A stretch of 57,535 bases of DNA from Desulfuromonas sp. CSMB_57. GTDB lineage: Bacteria > Desulfobacterota > Desulfuromonadia > Desulfuromonadales > Syntrophotaleaceae. Position 1 is the first letter of the stretch. The number at the start of each line of letters is the position of its first letter. Position numbers and translations under genes: made by a program. The notes under the pieces were generated by a model, which saw only the letters and a list, made by a program, of their open reading frames with translations, did not search any database and was not told where the DNA came from. The stretch covers positions 1-57,535 of the forward strand of contig NZ_JAFCIY020000055.1 of NCBI RefSeq assembly GCF_020194955.2, written 5' to 3'. Below are positions 16,945 through 25,468 of this stretch, in pieces.

Positions 16945-17841
16945 TCAGCACCCCAGCCAGGCCCAGCGACGTTGGCGCCGCAACAGTCTCTGGATTTCAG
17001 CCATTTGGGCTTCGGCTGCGCGACGCCCGCTCGCCACCGCTTCTTCCATCTGCGAAAAATCGGCCCAATGGGCCTGTTCGTTTTCCGGCCGCAGCAGCAA
17101 ATCCGCGGCCCGCGCCCGCTCGAGTCCCAGCGCCCAACGTGTTATGGAGTCGGCACGCCCGGCGATTTCCAGAGCTCTGCCGGCACCGGAAAAGGGTGGC
17201 AGGTCTCCTGAAACGTCCACCCCGACAACCAGGGAGGCACCCTGGCGGCGTGCCGCCGAAACCGGCACCGCGTTGATCCAGCCGCCATCCACCAGGATCT
17301 TTTCCCCCTCCACAACCGGTGGCAGCAAACCGGGTATGGCGCAGCTCGCCGCTACCGCACGGCGCAGACTGCCGCGACTCAGCACCGTCTCCTGCCCGGA
17401 AACCAGGTCCAAGGCACTGGCGCAAAAGGGGATACGGGTCTGGCTCATGTCCACATCGGGAATCAGCCGAGCAAAATTTTGCTCCGACAGATTATCCCCG
17501 AAATAGGATTTCCGGGTCATGACCAAAGAGAGAAACAAACCCTTCCAGGCTAAATGCATCAGACGTTCAAACACGCCCGCGCCATCGTTTTTCCGCTCCA
17601 TCAGTTGATAAAAGCGGGACTCCTTGAACGCATCGCTGTCCAGATATTCGGCAAAATGTTGCTGCAGGCCGGCGGCTGACGGTTCCATGGCGTAAATGGC
17701 CCCGATAATGGCGCCCATGCTGGCACCGGCGATCAGACCGATAGGCACCTTGCAGTCCTCCAAGGCCTGCAAGACCCCGATGTGGGCCAGCCCCCGTGCA
17801 GCGCCCCCGCCCAGCGCCAGACCAAGCCTTACCTTCTTCAT
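16945..17841 (-). CDS. Patatin-like phospholipase (RssA-like)
   Basis: The 298-residue protein has the bacterial patatin signature: oxyanion-hole GLALGGGAARGLAHIG, nucleophile elbow GASMG, and the DGG/DGGWIN catalytic aspartate segment at VDGGWINAVPV. The Ser-Asp dyad hydrolyses acyl esters of phospholipids or lysophospholipids. No signal peptide is present, so it is cytoplasmic or peripheral. GAGGGAC precedes the ATG. The physiological substrate is unknown. Confidence 0.9.
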   Translation of the reverse strand: MKKVRLGLALGGGAARGLAHIGVLQALEDCKVPIGLIAGASMGAIIGAIYAMEPSAAGLQQHFAEYLDSDAFKESRFYQLMERKNDGAGVFERLMHLAWKGLFLSLVMTRKSYFGDNLSEQNFARLIPDVDMSQTRIPFCASALDLVSGQETVLSRGSLRRAVAASCAIPGLLPPVVEGEKILVDGGWINAVPVSAARRQGASLVVGVDVSGDLPPFSGAGRALEIAGRADSITRWALGLERARAADLLLRPENEQAHWADFSQMEEAVASGRRAAEAQMAEIQRLLRRQRRWAWLGC

Positions 17842-18011
17842 TGCCGGTCCCTCTCTAAAGTGCCAAGCGCCCGGACTGTTTCAAAAGACCACCACCAAAG
17901 CATATCGCCAAGGCCGACCTGCCACAACCGGGCGCCGTCGATTTTCTATGGTTTTAAATAATGAATTATTTTAAAATAATGGCCGCCACACAAACCATTC
18001 ATGGAGCGATC

Positions 18012-18695
18012 ATGACCCCCATCAAGGATTGGCCCGCGGCCGAACGTCCCCGCGAAAAGCTGCTGCAGCGCGGCGCGGAAGCCCTGAGCGATGCCGAGCT
18101 GCTCGGTCTGATTCTGCGCACCGGCGACGCCGGCTCCCGAGCCAGCGCCGTGGATCATGCCCGGCAGCTGCTGGAACGGTTCGGTTCTCTGCGCACCCTG
18201 GCCGGCGCCGCCGTCGCCGAGCTGTGCGCAGTGCGCGGTATCGGTCCGGCCAAGGCGGCGGAACTGCTGGCGGTTTTCGAGATCGCGCGGCGCTTCGCCG
18301 GCACCGCTTTGCGACCCGGAGATCGCTATAGCACCCCGGCCGAGGTGTATGAGCATTTTCACGAGCGGTTGCGGGATCATAAACGGGAACTGTTTCTGGC
18401 ACTGCTGCTGGACAGCAAAAACCGTCTGCTGCGGGAGGTGCGCATTTCCGAGGGCAGTCTGACGGCGAGTATCGTCCATCCCCGGGAGGTGTTCGCGCCG
18501 GTGGTCCGGGAAGCAGCGGCGGCCGTGTTGTTCGTTCACAACCATCCCTCCGGCGATCCGCAGCCAAGCCGCGAAGATCTGGAGATCACCCGCCGTCTCA
18601 AGGAAGCCGGCGATCTCATGGGCGTGCGGGTGCTCGACCATGTGATCATCGGCAGCGAGGGCTACGTCAGCCTGGCCGACCGCGGCCTGCTGTAG
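18012..18695 (+). CDS. radC: RadC family JAB/JAMM-domain protein
   Basis: RadC proteins carry a JAMM metallopeptidase-like fold. Here VHNHPSGDPQPSREDLE supplies the H-x-H-P-S-G-x(n)-D metal site, and an N-terminal helix-hairpin-helix (AVRGIGPAKAAELL) could contact DNA. The 227-residue length is typical. Despite the name, a direct DNA repair role has been questioned and the activity is unresolved. ATG 18012 (MTPIKDWPAAERPREKLL) is the conserved N terminus with GGAG upstream. An excellent intrinsic terminator follows. Confidence 0.93.
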   Translation: MTPIKDWPAAERPREKLLQRGAEALSDAELLGLILRTGDAGSRASAVDHARQLLERFGSLRTLAGAAVAELCAVRGIGPAKAAELLAVFEIARRFAGTALRPGDRYSTPAEVYEHFHERLRDHKRELFLALLLDSKNRLLREVRISEGSLTASIVHPREVFAPVVREAAAAVLFVHNHPSGDPQPSREDLEITRRLKEAGDLMGVRVLDHVIIGSEGYVSLADRGLL

Positions 18696-18781
18696 TTTTC
18701 CGTGGCATCCTTGCACACAGCGCCCCCATGGTTGCCTTGCCGGCCTTGGCCATGCTATGGTGCGATAAATCAATACATTTC

Positions 18782-18810
18782 GGACCGGGCGCCTACCCGG
18801 TCTTTTTTCT
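18782..18810 (+). terminator. Intrinsic terminator after radC
   Basis: GACCGGG and CCCGGTC form a 7-bp stem with a 6-base loop, followed by TTTTTTCTT. It lies 88 bp after radC and only 25 bp before the U32 peptidase gene, so the U32 mRNA either starts very close to its ATG or reads through. Confidence 0.85.
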
Positions 18811-18834
18811 TGCAAGACCCGAAAAGAGTCCATC

Positions 18835-21213
18835 ATGTCCGACCCCGCACGCCGACCCGAACTGCTGGCCCCGGCCGGCAGCCTGGAAGCCTTTTTCGCC
18901 GCCATGGAAGCCGGCGCCGATGCCGTCTACTGCGGGCTGCAGGAATTTTCCGCCCGCGCCAAGGCGAAAAACCTGACCCTGTCCGAACTGGAAGGCATGC
19001 TCAACTATGCCCATGGCCGCCGGCGGCGCATCTATGTCACCGTCAATACCCTGATCAAGGAGGCGGAGCTGCCGCGCCTGGCGGAGGTTCTGGCGGTTCT
19101 GGAGGGTCTGGGCGCCGACGGTGTCATCCTGCAGGATCTGGCTGTCTGGCGCCTGGCCCGGCAGCACTTTCCCGGGCTGGCCCTGCACGCATCGACCCAG
19201 ATGACGGTACATAACAGCGCCGGGGTGCAGATGCTGGAGCGGATGGGCTTTACCCGGGGAGTACTGGCCCGGGAATTGAGCCTCGAGGAAATTGCCGCCA
19301 TCCGCCGCCGCACGACCCTCGAACTGGAACATTTCGTCCACGGCGCATTGTGCTTCAGCTTTTCCGGCCAGTGCTACTTCTCGTCTTTTCTCGGCGGCAA
19401 AAGCGGCAATCGCGGCCGCTGTGCCCAGCCCTGCCGACGCCGCTACCGGCATCGAAACCGGGACGGCTACTATTTTTCTCCCAACGATCTGTCGGCTATC
19501 GATCTGCTGCCGGAACTGGCCGCGGCGGGCATCTGCAGTTTAAAAATCGAAGGGCGCATGAAAAGCGCCGAATATGTGGCCAATGTGGTCGGCGCCTACC
19601 GCCGGGTGCTGGATACTCCGGTCAAGGAGCGTCCCCAAGCCCTGCAAACGGCCAAGGAAATGCTAAAGCAATCCTTTGGCCGCAAACCGACCAAAGGCTT
19701 TTTGACCGGCCCCACCCCAACGGATATCGCCATTCCGGCCCTGCAGGGCGCCACCGGCCGCTTTCTCGGCGAGGTCACCTTCGCCCGCGGTGACCAGCTC
19801 AGCTTCAAGACGCGGGATCGTCTGCACCTGGGCGATCGGTTGCGCGTTCAGCCGCAGACCGACCAGGCGGGCAAAGCCTTCACCATCAAGGAACTGCAGG
19901 CCGCCCGCAAGCCGGTGAAACTGGTTCAGGCCGGTGCGGTGGTGACGGTGCGCAGCCCCTTTCGGGATGCCTTCCGCGTCGGCGACGCCGTCTTCAAGGT
20001 TTCTTCGGAACAGGCTTTTACCCTCAGTGAGGCCGCCTGCCGGCGACGCCTGCAGCAGGCCGAACCGGCCCGCGAGCCCCTGGCCCTGAACGTTGCCCTG
20101 GACGACACCACCCTGCGGTTGCAGGCCACCGTCGCCGGCATCACCCTGGAGCGACAATTTTCGGTTCCAATCTACGATGCCACCGACAACCCCCTGAGCG
20201 CCGCCACCCTGCAAACGGTTTTCGAGCGCACCGCCGAAGCGCCCTTCCTCCTGCAGGACCTGCATTGCGCGCCGCTGCCGCCGGTGGTCATCCCGCCCAG
20301 CAGCCTGAAAGAGGTCCGCCGCACTTTTTATCGGGAACTGCGGCAAAGCCTGGCACAGGCCCGGGAAAGCCGCCGCCGGGCCCATCTGCAGGCCGCCCTC
20401 GCGTCCCTGCTGCCGGAATTGCCCCCGCAGGCAACCGCTTCGCCCGCCATCACCGTCGGCCTCGGCAGCCTGCGCGACAGCCATCTGCTGAGCGATGCCG
20501 AGGTGGATCGCCTCCTGGTGCCCCTGACCGCCGGCAACCTGCAGCAGGTGCCGCGGCTTGGACAACGTCTGGCCGGCCGCGCCGATGCCGTCGTCTGGGA
20601 TGTTCCCTTCATCCTCTTCGATGCGGAATGGCAGGCCACCCGGGATGCCGTGCGGCAGCTGGCCGAACGCGGGTTTCACCGCTTCCGCGTCAACAATCTG
20701 GGGCACCTGCCCCTGTTCGACGGTCTCCAGGGAATGCGGCTCATGACCGGTTATCGCCTCTTCACCCTCAACAGCCAGGCGGCTTTGGCCTGGGGGGAGT
20801 TAGGCCTCGAGGAATTGACCCTCTACATCGAGGATGACCGCGACAACCTGCGGGAATTGCTGGCCCGTCCCATCGGCCTGCCGGCCAGCCTGACGGTCTA
20901 TGCTCCGGTGCCCCTGATCACCTCCCGCATCGCCCTGCGCGATGTCCGCCCCGATCAGCCGGTGCTCTCCGACCGGGGCGACGCCTACCGGGTGACGCAC
21001 CAGGGCGGCCTGACCACGGTCACCGCCGAGCACGATTTTTCCCTGATCGGTCGCCTCGACCAGATTGCCAAGCTCGGCTGCGCCAACCTGCTGGTGGAAC
21101 TCGGCCACCTCGGCCCCTTTTCGCCGCGCGGCAAACAGGTTCTCGACGCCCTGCGGCGCAACACTCCACTGCCCGGCACCTCGACCTTCAATTTCGACAG
21201 CGGCCTGGAGTAA
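18835..21213 (+). CDS. U32 family peptidase / tRNA uridine hydroxylation-type protein
   Basis: The 792-residue protein has an N-terminal TIM-barrel U32 domain (LLAPAGSLEAFFAAMEAGADAVY) and the U32 signature LEHFVHGALCFSFSGQCY. Conserved cysteines follow in GRCAQPCRRRYR. The long C-terminal part (~450 residues) matches the DUF3656-containing group. Related proteins TrhP/RlhA carry out prephenate-dependent hydroxylation of tRNA U34 or rRNA rather than proteolysis. With cmoA-cmoB at 10105-11810 a role in 5-hydroxyuridine formation is plausible but inferred. ATG 18835 follows GAAAAGAG. Confidence 0.88.
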   Translation: MSDPARRPELLAPAGSLEAFFAAMEAGADAVYCGLQEFSARAKAKNLTLSELEGMLNYAHGRRRRIYVTVNTLIKEAELPRLAEVLAVLEGLGADGVILQDLAVWRLARQHFPGLALHASTQMTVHNSAGVQMLERMGFTRGVLARELSLEEIAAIRRRTTLELEHFVHGALCFSFSGQCYFSSFLGGKSGNRGRCAQPCRRRYRHRNRDGYYFSPNDLSAIDLLPELAAAGICSLKIEGRMKSAEYVANVVGAYRRVLDTPVKERPQALQTAKEMLKQSFGRKPTKGFLTGPTPTDIAIPALQGATGRFLGEVTFARGDQLSFKTRDRLHLGDRLRVQPQTDQAGKAFTIKELQAARKPVKLVQAGAVVTVRSPFRDAFRVGDAVFKVSSEQAFTLSEAACRRRLQQAEPAREPLALNVALDDTTLRLQATVAGITLERQFSVPIYDATDNPLSAATLQTVFERTAEAPFLLQDLHCAPLPPVVIPPSSLKEVRRTFYRELRQSLAQARESRRRAHLQAALASLLPELPPQATASPAITVGLGSLRDSHLLSDAEVDRLLVPLTAGNLQQVPRLGQRLAGRADAVVWDVPFILFDAEWQATRDAVRQLAERGFHRFRVNNLGHLPLFDGLQGMRLMTGYRLFTLNSQAALAWGELGLEELTLYIEDDRDNLRELLARPIGLPASLTVYAPVPLITSRIALRDVRPDQPVLSDRGDAYRVTHQGGLTTVTAEHDFSLIGRLDQIAKLGCANLLVELGHLGPFSPRGKQVLDALRRNTPLPGTSTFNFDSGLE

Positions 21214-21249
21214 TCCCCCTCCGGGCCGCCTTCTCCTGCCTTTCCCTGC

Positions 21250-21270
21250 AGCCTTCAGTCTTCAGCCTAT
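21250..21270 (+). repeat. Degenerate AGCCTTC heptamer repeat
   Basis: Three consecutive 7-base units (AGCCTTC, AGTCTTC, AGCCTAT) lie in the gap after the U32 gene. A similar tract of four units occurs at 28386. Confidence 0.6.
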
Positions 21271-21349
21271 CTAGCTGATTATTAATTTCTGCCTCACCGT
21301 CACAAAACAAGGCTCCCGCCAAATGTCGGCGTTTCATCAAGGAGGAGCC

Positions 21350-21550
21350 ATGTCCCGATTCCGTCGCCGCCCCGGCATCATTGAAGCCTATCGCGTTGCT
21401 CATCGTACCGTAATCCCGCCCGTGGAAAATGGCTACCAGGGATTATGCATCGTCTATCCGGGCGAATATCTGTGTATCGATGAACAGGGACGGCGATTTC
21501 CCTGCCGTCCGGAGCTGTTCGCCCGCCTTTTCGAACCGCTGGACGACTGA
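21350..21550 (+). CDS. Small conserved-looking protein, phage-type PGDWI-like family
   Basis: The 66-residue protein has the layout R-P-G-I-I-E-A-Y-R-V near the N terminus and YPGEYLCIDEQGRRFPCRPELFARLFEP at the C terminus (21 contiguous bases or residues are not shown). This recalls small phage or mobile-element proteins with the pattern GDWI-x-G-x-x-G-E-x-Y-P-x-K-P-x-x-F. That comparison is from memory and unverified. AAGGAGGAG lies 5 bases before ATG 21350, a strong ribosome site. It is followed at 24 bp by another mini-gene with an equally good site. Confidence 0.6.
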   Translation: MSRFRRRPGIIEAYRVAHRTVIPPVENGYQGLCIVYPGEYLCIDEQGRRFPCRPELFARLFEPLDD

Positions 21551-21573
21551 GCCAGCCTTACAAGGAGCTTGCC

Positions 21574-21747
21574 ATGCTCGACATCTGCCCCCTTTGCGGA
21601 CGCACCAAGTGCACTCAGGATTATCCCCCCGCCCCCTGCGCCATCTGCGAGGACGAGTTTGCCCGGGAAGTGTGGCCGCAGCGCCTGGTTCCGCGCCTGC
21701 CCAGTCACCAGAGGGAAATTCCCCCGGGCCATGAAATCCGACCTTGA
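21574..21747 (+). CDS. 57-residue CxxC zinc-ribbon-like mini-protein
   Basis: This short frame encodes a protein starting MLDICPLCGRTKCTQDYPPA and containing CPLC and CAIC pairs in its first 25 residues, suggesting one zinc-binding knuckle. The tail is proline- and arginine-rich without recognisable features. AAGGAGCTTGCC precedes ATG. The 24-bp spacing to the preceding 66-residue frame indicates a two-gene unit. Function unknown. Confidence 0.55.
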   Translation: MLDICPLCGRTKCTQDYPPAPCAICEDEFAREVWPQRLVPRLPSHQREIPPGHEIRP

Positions 21748-21758
21748 TCGGCAGCCAC

Positions 21759-21787
21759 AAAAAAGGGGTCGCCACCCCGGCAACCCC
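21759..21787 (-). terminator. Terminator of the RiPP-like operon
   Basis: On the minus strand GGGGTTGCC pairs with GGCGACCCC (one mismatch) and is followed by TTTTTTGTG. It lies about 35 bp after the radical SAM gene stop codon and closes the minus-strand operon that starts near 26900. Confidence 0.75.
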
Positions 21788-21822
21788 GCACAATTTGGCC
21801 CCTTCCGACCGGCGCCCCATCT

Positions 21823-23286
21823 CTAAAACCGCAGGCGCCAGGCCCGGAGGGGATGCCGGAGACAAAACCGCCGCCATTCCTTCCGCCAGTGGCTTACCAG
21901 AGCGGTATCTTCGTTCCCGGCATCGCGCAGCAATTGGCGCAGCACTAACGGCCGGACGAAATATTTCCGGATTCGCCGATAGTTCTCCAGAAACTGCTCC
22001 TCCTCCACGGCTGTGGGGTTGAACCCCGGCCGTGGCTGGTCGAGGTAGGCAAAATCCCCCCATTTTAAATTTTTTCGTTGGCCTTCAGTCAGCCCCTCGA
22101 ACAGAGGCGTACCCGGCAACGGCGCCATGATGGCCGCCGACAAGACCTCAGGGCGAATGGCACGAATGAAGCGCAGATTGTCGGCCATGTCGCGGGCCGT
22201 TTCTCCCGGCAGACCAAACATCATGTTGGCATACACCCGCAGCCCGGCGGCGCGGGTCCGGCGGGCCGCAGCCAGGTTCTGGGCCACACTGGTATTCTTG
22301 CCAATGGCCTGCAACAACCGGTCGCTAGCCGTTTCAAAGCCGTATTCCACCTGGATGCAGCCGGCTGCCCGCATCTCCCGCAACAGTTCCGGTTGCGCCT
22401 GGTCCGCCCGCAGGCAACAGGCCCATTGCAGACGTCGATGCCAGCCGCGTTGTCGAATGGCAAGGCATAAGCGCTGCAGTCGATCCTCGTCGGCGGCAAA
22501 GGTCTCGTCCTCGAACAACAGGCCGTCGATGGCATATTCCCCCAGGGCCTGCTCCATCATGGCCAGGATATAGTCCACCGAATGGAACCTCACCCCCGCT
22601 CCGGCGGTCAGCGGAGCGGCACAGAAACGGCAGGCATTGGGACAGCCGCGCGAAGTGCGCAGGTTGAGCACCCGCAAGGGCAGCCAGCGAATCAGCCAGC
22701 GGCTGCGAGCGGTGTAGTAATCCATGGTACACAGATCCCAAGCCGGCGGCGGCAGCCGATCCAGATCGGCGCAGGCCGGCCTTGGCAGCAGCTTGGCGGG
22801 ACCAGCCGTGGGCCGCAGCAGCAGACCGGCAATGGACGCAGCGGAGCCCTCTTGGGCCACCTCCAACAGGGTCCATTCCAATTCGCCGACCACCGCCCCG
22901 TTCAAATCCGGGCAGGCCGCCAGGGATTCTTCCGGCAGGGCGGTGGCATGGGGCCCGGCCAAAAGCAGCGATGGGCCGGAACCGAGGACCGAACGAACCA
23001 GACCGGCCAAACGAAAGGTTTCTGCCGCCGCCGCCGAGGGGGAGAAAAAGACCACCTGCTCCGGAGCGAAGTCCCGCAGTGTGCCACACAGCCGGGCATC
23101 GGCCGCGGGCCAATCAAAACCGGTTGCCGCCAGCTCCGCCTGCCGGTCCAGCAGCCCCACCGGGTGCCCATGCCGGCGCAGCAGGGCGGACGCCTGGGCC
23201 GCTTCCGTAGGGACGATGGAATACAGAAAAACGCCGCGCGGCCAGGAATCGGCCGGCGGCGTCGGACAAATCAGCAGCACCCTCAT
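21823..23286 (-). CDS. B12-binding-type radical SAM enzyme in RiPP-like operon
   Basis: The 487-residue enzyme has an N-terminal Rossmann-like region of the cobalamin-binding type (GPHATALPEES, but no clear D-x-H-x-x-G). A radical SAM core follows with C-P-N-A-C-R-F-C at about residues 215-222, then the YGFETASDRLL and MMFGLPGET segments common to BchE/HpnJ-like enzymes. Such enzymes catalyse methylations or C-C rearrangements via a 5'-deoxyadenosyl radical. ATG 23286 overlaps the stop of the nucleotidyltransferase (ATGA). As the last gene of the peptide operon it is a candidate tailoring enzyme. A role unrelated to the peptides cannot be excluded. Confidence 0.8.
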   Translation of the reverse strand: MRVLLICPTPPADSWPRGVFLYSIVPTEAAQASALLRRHGHPVGLLDRQAELAATGFDWPAADARLCGTLRDFAPEQVVFFSPSAAAAETFRLAGLVRSVLGSGPSLLLAGPHATALPEESLAACPDLNGAVVGELEWTLLEVAQEGSAASIAGLLLRPTAGPAKLLPRPACADLDRLPPPAWDLCTMDYYTARSRWLIRWLPLRVLNLRTSRGCPNACRFCAAPLTAGAGVRFHSVDYILAMMEQALGEYAIDGLLFEDETFAADEDRLQRLCLAIRQRGWHRRLQWACCLRADQAQPELLREMRAAGCIQVEYGFETASDRLLQAIGKNTSVAQNLAAARRTRAAGLRVYANMMFGLPGETARDMADNLRFIRAIRPEVLSAAIMAPLPGTPLFEGLTEGQRKNLKWGDFAYLDQPRPGFNPTAVEEEQFLENYRRIRKYFVRPLVLRQLLRDAGNEDTALVSHWRKEWRRFCLRHPLRAWRLRF

Positions 23287-24341
23287 GGCGCATCCTCGCC
23301 GGGGCTGGAGAGAATCGCCCCCTGATCGTTGGCCGGAAGCCGGACGGGACCACCCCCTTTTAGGTATTGCCGAAAGAGATTTTTGCGCAAACCGTCGCCG
23401 CCGCGCGGCGACAATCCCCGCATCACCAAGGGCGGCGACAACAGCCACCGACACCAGAAGGGGGGCGGGGTCAGCCCCAGGCGTCGGCCCACAATAGGCG
23501 CTTCCGGGCCCTCGAACAGGGTTGCCACCAGCCAGCAGGCCGTAGCCAGCACCCGGTTGCTGCCGGTGCGTCCGGCCCGCTCGGCCAGCCAGAGAAGGTT
23601 CATGGCTTCACCCCGACGCAGCAGTTGCAACAGGTCCACCAGAAATTTGAGGCGATCGAACTGGTGCCCGCTGCCGGCATGCACCGCTGCCAGCAGCAGG
23701 CGGCCTTCATGACCAAAGCCCCCGGCATCATCCAGCAAATCGTCCAGAACGACATGAACGCCTCGATGCAGGCTGGGCGAATTGACCAGGTTCCAATGCA
23801 GTTCGACGCGCAGGCTGACCCCGGCCACGGCCAATTGATAGACCTCTTCGCCGTAAGCGGCGGCATGCTTGAGGGGGCCGTCGCTGTGCCGGGCGCAACC
23901 TTCCTCAAGCAGCACCCGGCCGGCGCGGGCGAAATCCTCCGGCCGCACCAGCAGATCGATATCGGTAAAACTGCGCAGGGCAGGGCGGGGATAGAGCTGG
24001 TCCGCGAAATCCGCGCCCTTGAGCAGCAAGGCCGGCAAACCGGCGGCTTCAAGGGCCCGGCACATCCGCAGACCGTAAGCGCGCAGCAACATGCCGCGGG
24101 CGGCATCAATGCGCACAACTGGGGCCAAGGCCCGGATTGCCGCATCGCGCCAGCAGACCGGCCAAACCTCTGCGGATGCGCCTTGCAGGTTGGCCAGCAC
24201 CGTGCCGTGCACCCCATGAAAAAGGGCCCGCCGGCACAGTTCTTCCGCCGACAACCGCGGCACCCAGCCGCTGCCGGCAGGGGGTCTGACCCGCCCCTCG
24301 GGATCGCTGAGCGCCAGCAGGACCCGATCGGGGGCGTTCAT
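23283..24341 (-). CDS. Uncharacterised nucleotidyltransferase (NTP_transf_5-like) in RiPP-like operon
   Basis: The 352-residue protein carries LLLKGADFADQLYPRP and SFTDIDLLVRPEDF near residues 106-136, the G-x-D...D-x-D metal-binding pattern of the nucleotidyltransferase family typical of lasso-peptide and other RiPP loci. In paeninodin-like lasso clusters a similar protein accompanies a serine kinase; its reaction is unknown. Start and stop both overlap neighbours by ATGA (kinase upstream, radical SAM downstream), so the three proteins are translationally coupled. C-terminal residues after about 300 are poorly structured and basic. Confidence 0.8.
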   Translation of the reverse strand: MNAPDRVLLALSDPEGRVRPPAGSGWVPRLSAEELCRRALFHGVHGTVLANLQGASAEVWPVCWRDAAIRALAPVVRIDAARGMLLRAYGLRMCRALEAAGLPALLLKGADFADQLYPRPALRSFTDIDLLVRPEDFARAGRVLLEEGCARHSDGPLKHAAAYGEEVYQLAVAGVSLRVELHWNLVNSPSLHRGVHVVLDDLLDDAGGFGHEGRLLLAAVHAGSGHQFDRLKFLVDLLQLLRRGEAMNLLWLAERAGRTGSNRVLATACWLVATLFEGPEAPIVGRRLGLTPPPFWCRWLLSPPLVMRGLSPRGGDGLRKNLFRQYLKGGGPVRLPANDQGAILSSPGEDAP

Positions 24342-25360
24342 ACCAGGACCTCACCCTCCAACACCGACTGGATCACTTCCGGCAAATCGGCCAGATCCGG
24401 CCCCACGGACAGGCCAAAGCAGGGCGTACTTTTGCAGAGTTCGGCCAGGGTTTGAAACATGGCGCCGCCGGGACCCTCTGCCAGGGGTTCGATGACCCGC
24501 AGGTTGCCCTGCAGCAGGCGCGGCAGGACGGCAAGGCCCGACAACGGTTGGAGGCGATGCTCTCCCGCGCTGCGGGGTTGCAGCAGAAACAGGGCACGAA
24601 TCGGATATCGCACCCGCGGATCGGCGCCGGGCAGATCGCGGAACCGCACCCGCCATTCATCGCTGTTCGGCAGCTTGCGGCTGGGCAGGTGACGCAGCTC
24701 CGGCAGGAGTTCGAAGGTCTTTTCATGCACCTTGCTGGCGCGCGGCAACCCCCAAAGCTGAAAACAACCGTCCGTTTTGGACAAAAAACCGGCATCGTCG
24801 CAGATCAGGGGCCAGCCCTGACGGGCCAGGGCCAGGACCGAAGTGGTCTTGCCGGCGCCGCTGGCGCCAAAGAACATGACGCCATGGCGGCCTCCGGGCA
24901 GCACATTGGCCCCCGTATGCAGCAGGTACATGCCGCTGCCAGCCAATAGCTCGGATAACAGGGGGATCAGGGACTGAAAACCCCATATTCCCCACTTGCC
25001 CCGCACCACCACGGCCTCCGCGGTCTGTTGCCGCAGGTCATAGCGGGTGACCGCCACATCCTCCAGCAGGTTGACCCGCTGCCCCGTGGGCCGCACCAAC
25101 AGCCGCATGGGCACCCCGCCTTCCGGGGTCGCGGAGAAGGTCTTCGGATAAGACTGTTCTTCGATATCCGGCAACTGCCCGGCGTACTCCACGGTGCGAC
25201 CGCGCAACACAAAAGCCCCTTCATCAGCGTTGAGGGAAGGATGATGCGCAACACGAAAAAATCCATCCAACAGCGTTTCCACGGCCTGAAGCAGGCCCTG
25301 GTCCTCACTTTCGACCCGGAGCGACTGAGAATGAAGCGAAAAATATCGGGTTTCGAGCAT
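24338..25360 (-). CDS. HPr-kinase-like serine kinase of lasso/HprK-related type
   Basis: The 340-residue protein has an HprK-type C-terminal kinase fold with P-loop GASGAGKTTS (about residues 165-174) and an ICDDAGFL acidic strand 15 residues later. A 150-residue N-terminal domain precedes it. Homologues in lasso clusters (the PadeK/ThcoK type) phosphorylate a serine of the precursor. HprK-related kinases with PqqD partners are also known from other systems. ATG 25360 is taken instead of TTG 25375; neither has a clear ribosome site. An intrinsic hairpin separates it from the precursor genes. The precursors contain an invariant Ser-Gly, a possible target. Confidence 0.8.
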   Translation of the reverse strand: MLETRYFSLHSQSLRVESEDQGLLQAVETLLDGFFRVAHHPSLNADEGAFVLRGRTVEYAGQLPDIEEQSYPKTFSATPEGGVPMRLLVRPTGQRVNLLEDVAVTRYDLRQQTAEAVVVRGKWGIWGFQSLIPLLSELLAGSGMYLLHTGANVLPGGRHGVMFFGASGAGKTTSVLALARQGWPLICDDAGFLSKTDGCFQLWGLPRASKVHEKTFELLPELRHLPSRKLPNSDEWRVRFRDLPGADPRVRYPIRALFLLQPRSAGEHRLQPLSGLAVLPRLLQGNLRVIEPLAEGPGGAMFQTLAELCKSTPCFGLSVGPDLADLPEVIQSVLEGEVLV

Positions 25361-25387
25361 GACAACACACGGCAAGAGAAGAGCGGT

Positions 25388-25432
25388 AATTGAAACAAAG
25401 CCGGTCCGTGCCCAGCTACGGCACGGACCGGC
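25388..25432 (-). terminator. Hairpin attenuator between precursor genes and modification genes
   Basis: GCCGGTCCGTGCC (25400-25412) pairs perfectly with GGCACGGACCGGC (25420-25432): 13 bp, 7-base loop. On the minus strand it is followed by TTTGTTTC. It lies after the last precursor and before the kinase gene, so partial termination would give more precursor than enzyme mRNA. Confidence 0.7.
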
Positions 25433-25468
25433 CTTGGATCAACGAAAAGTATTCGTCCTCGATAAGTG

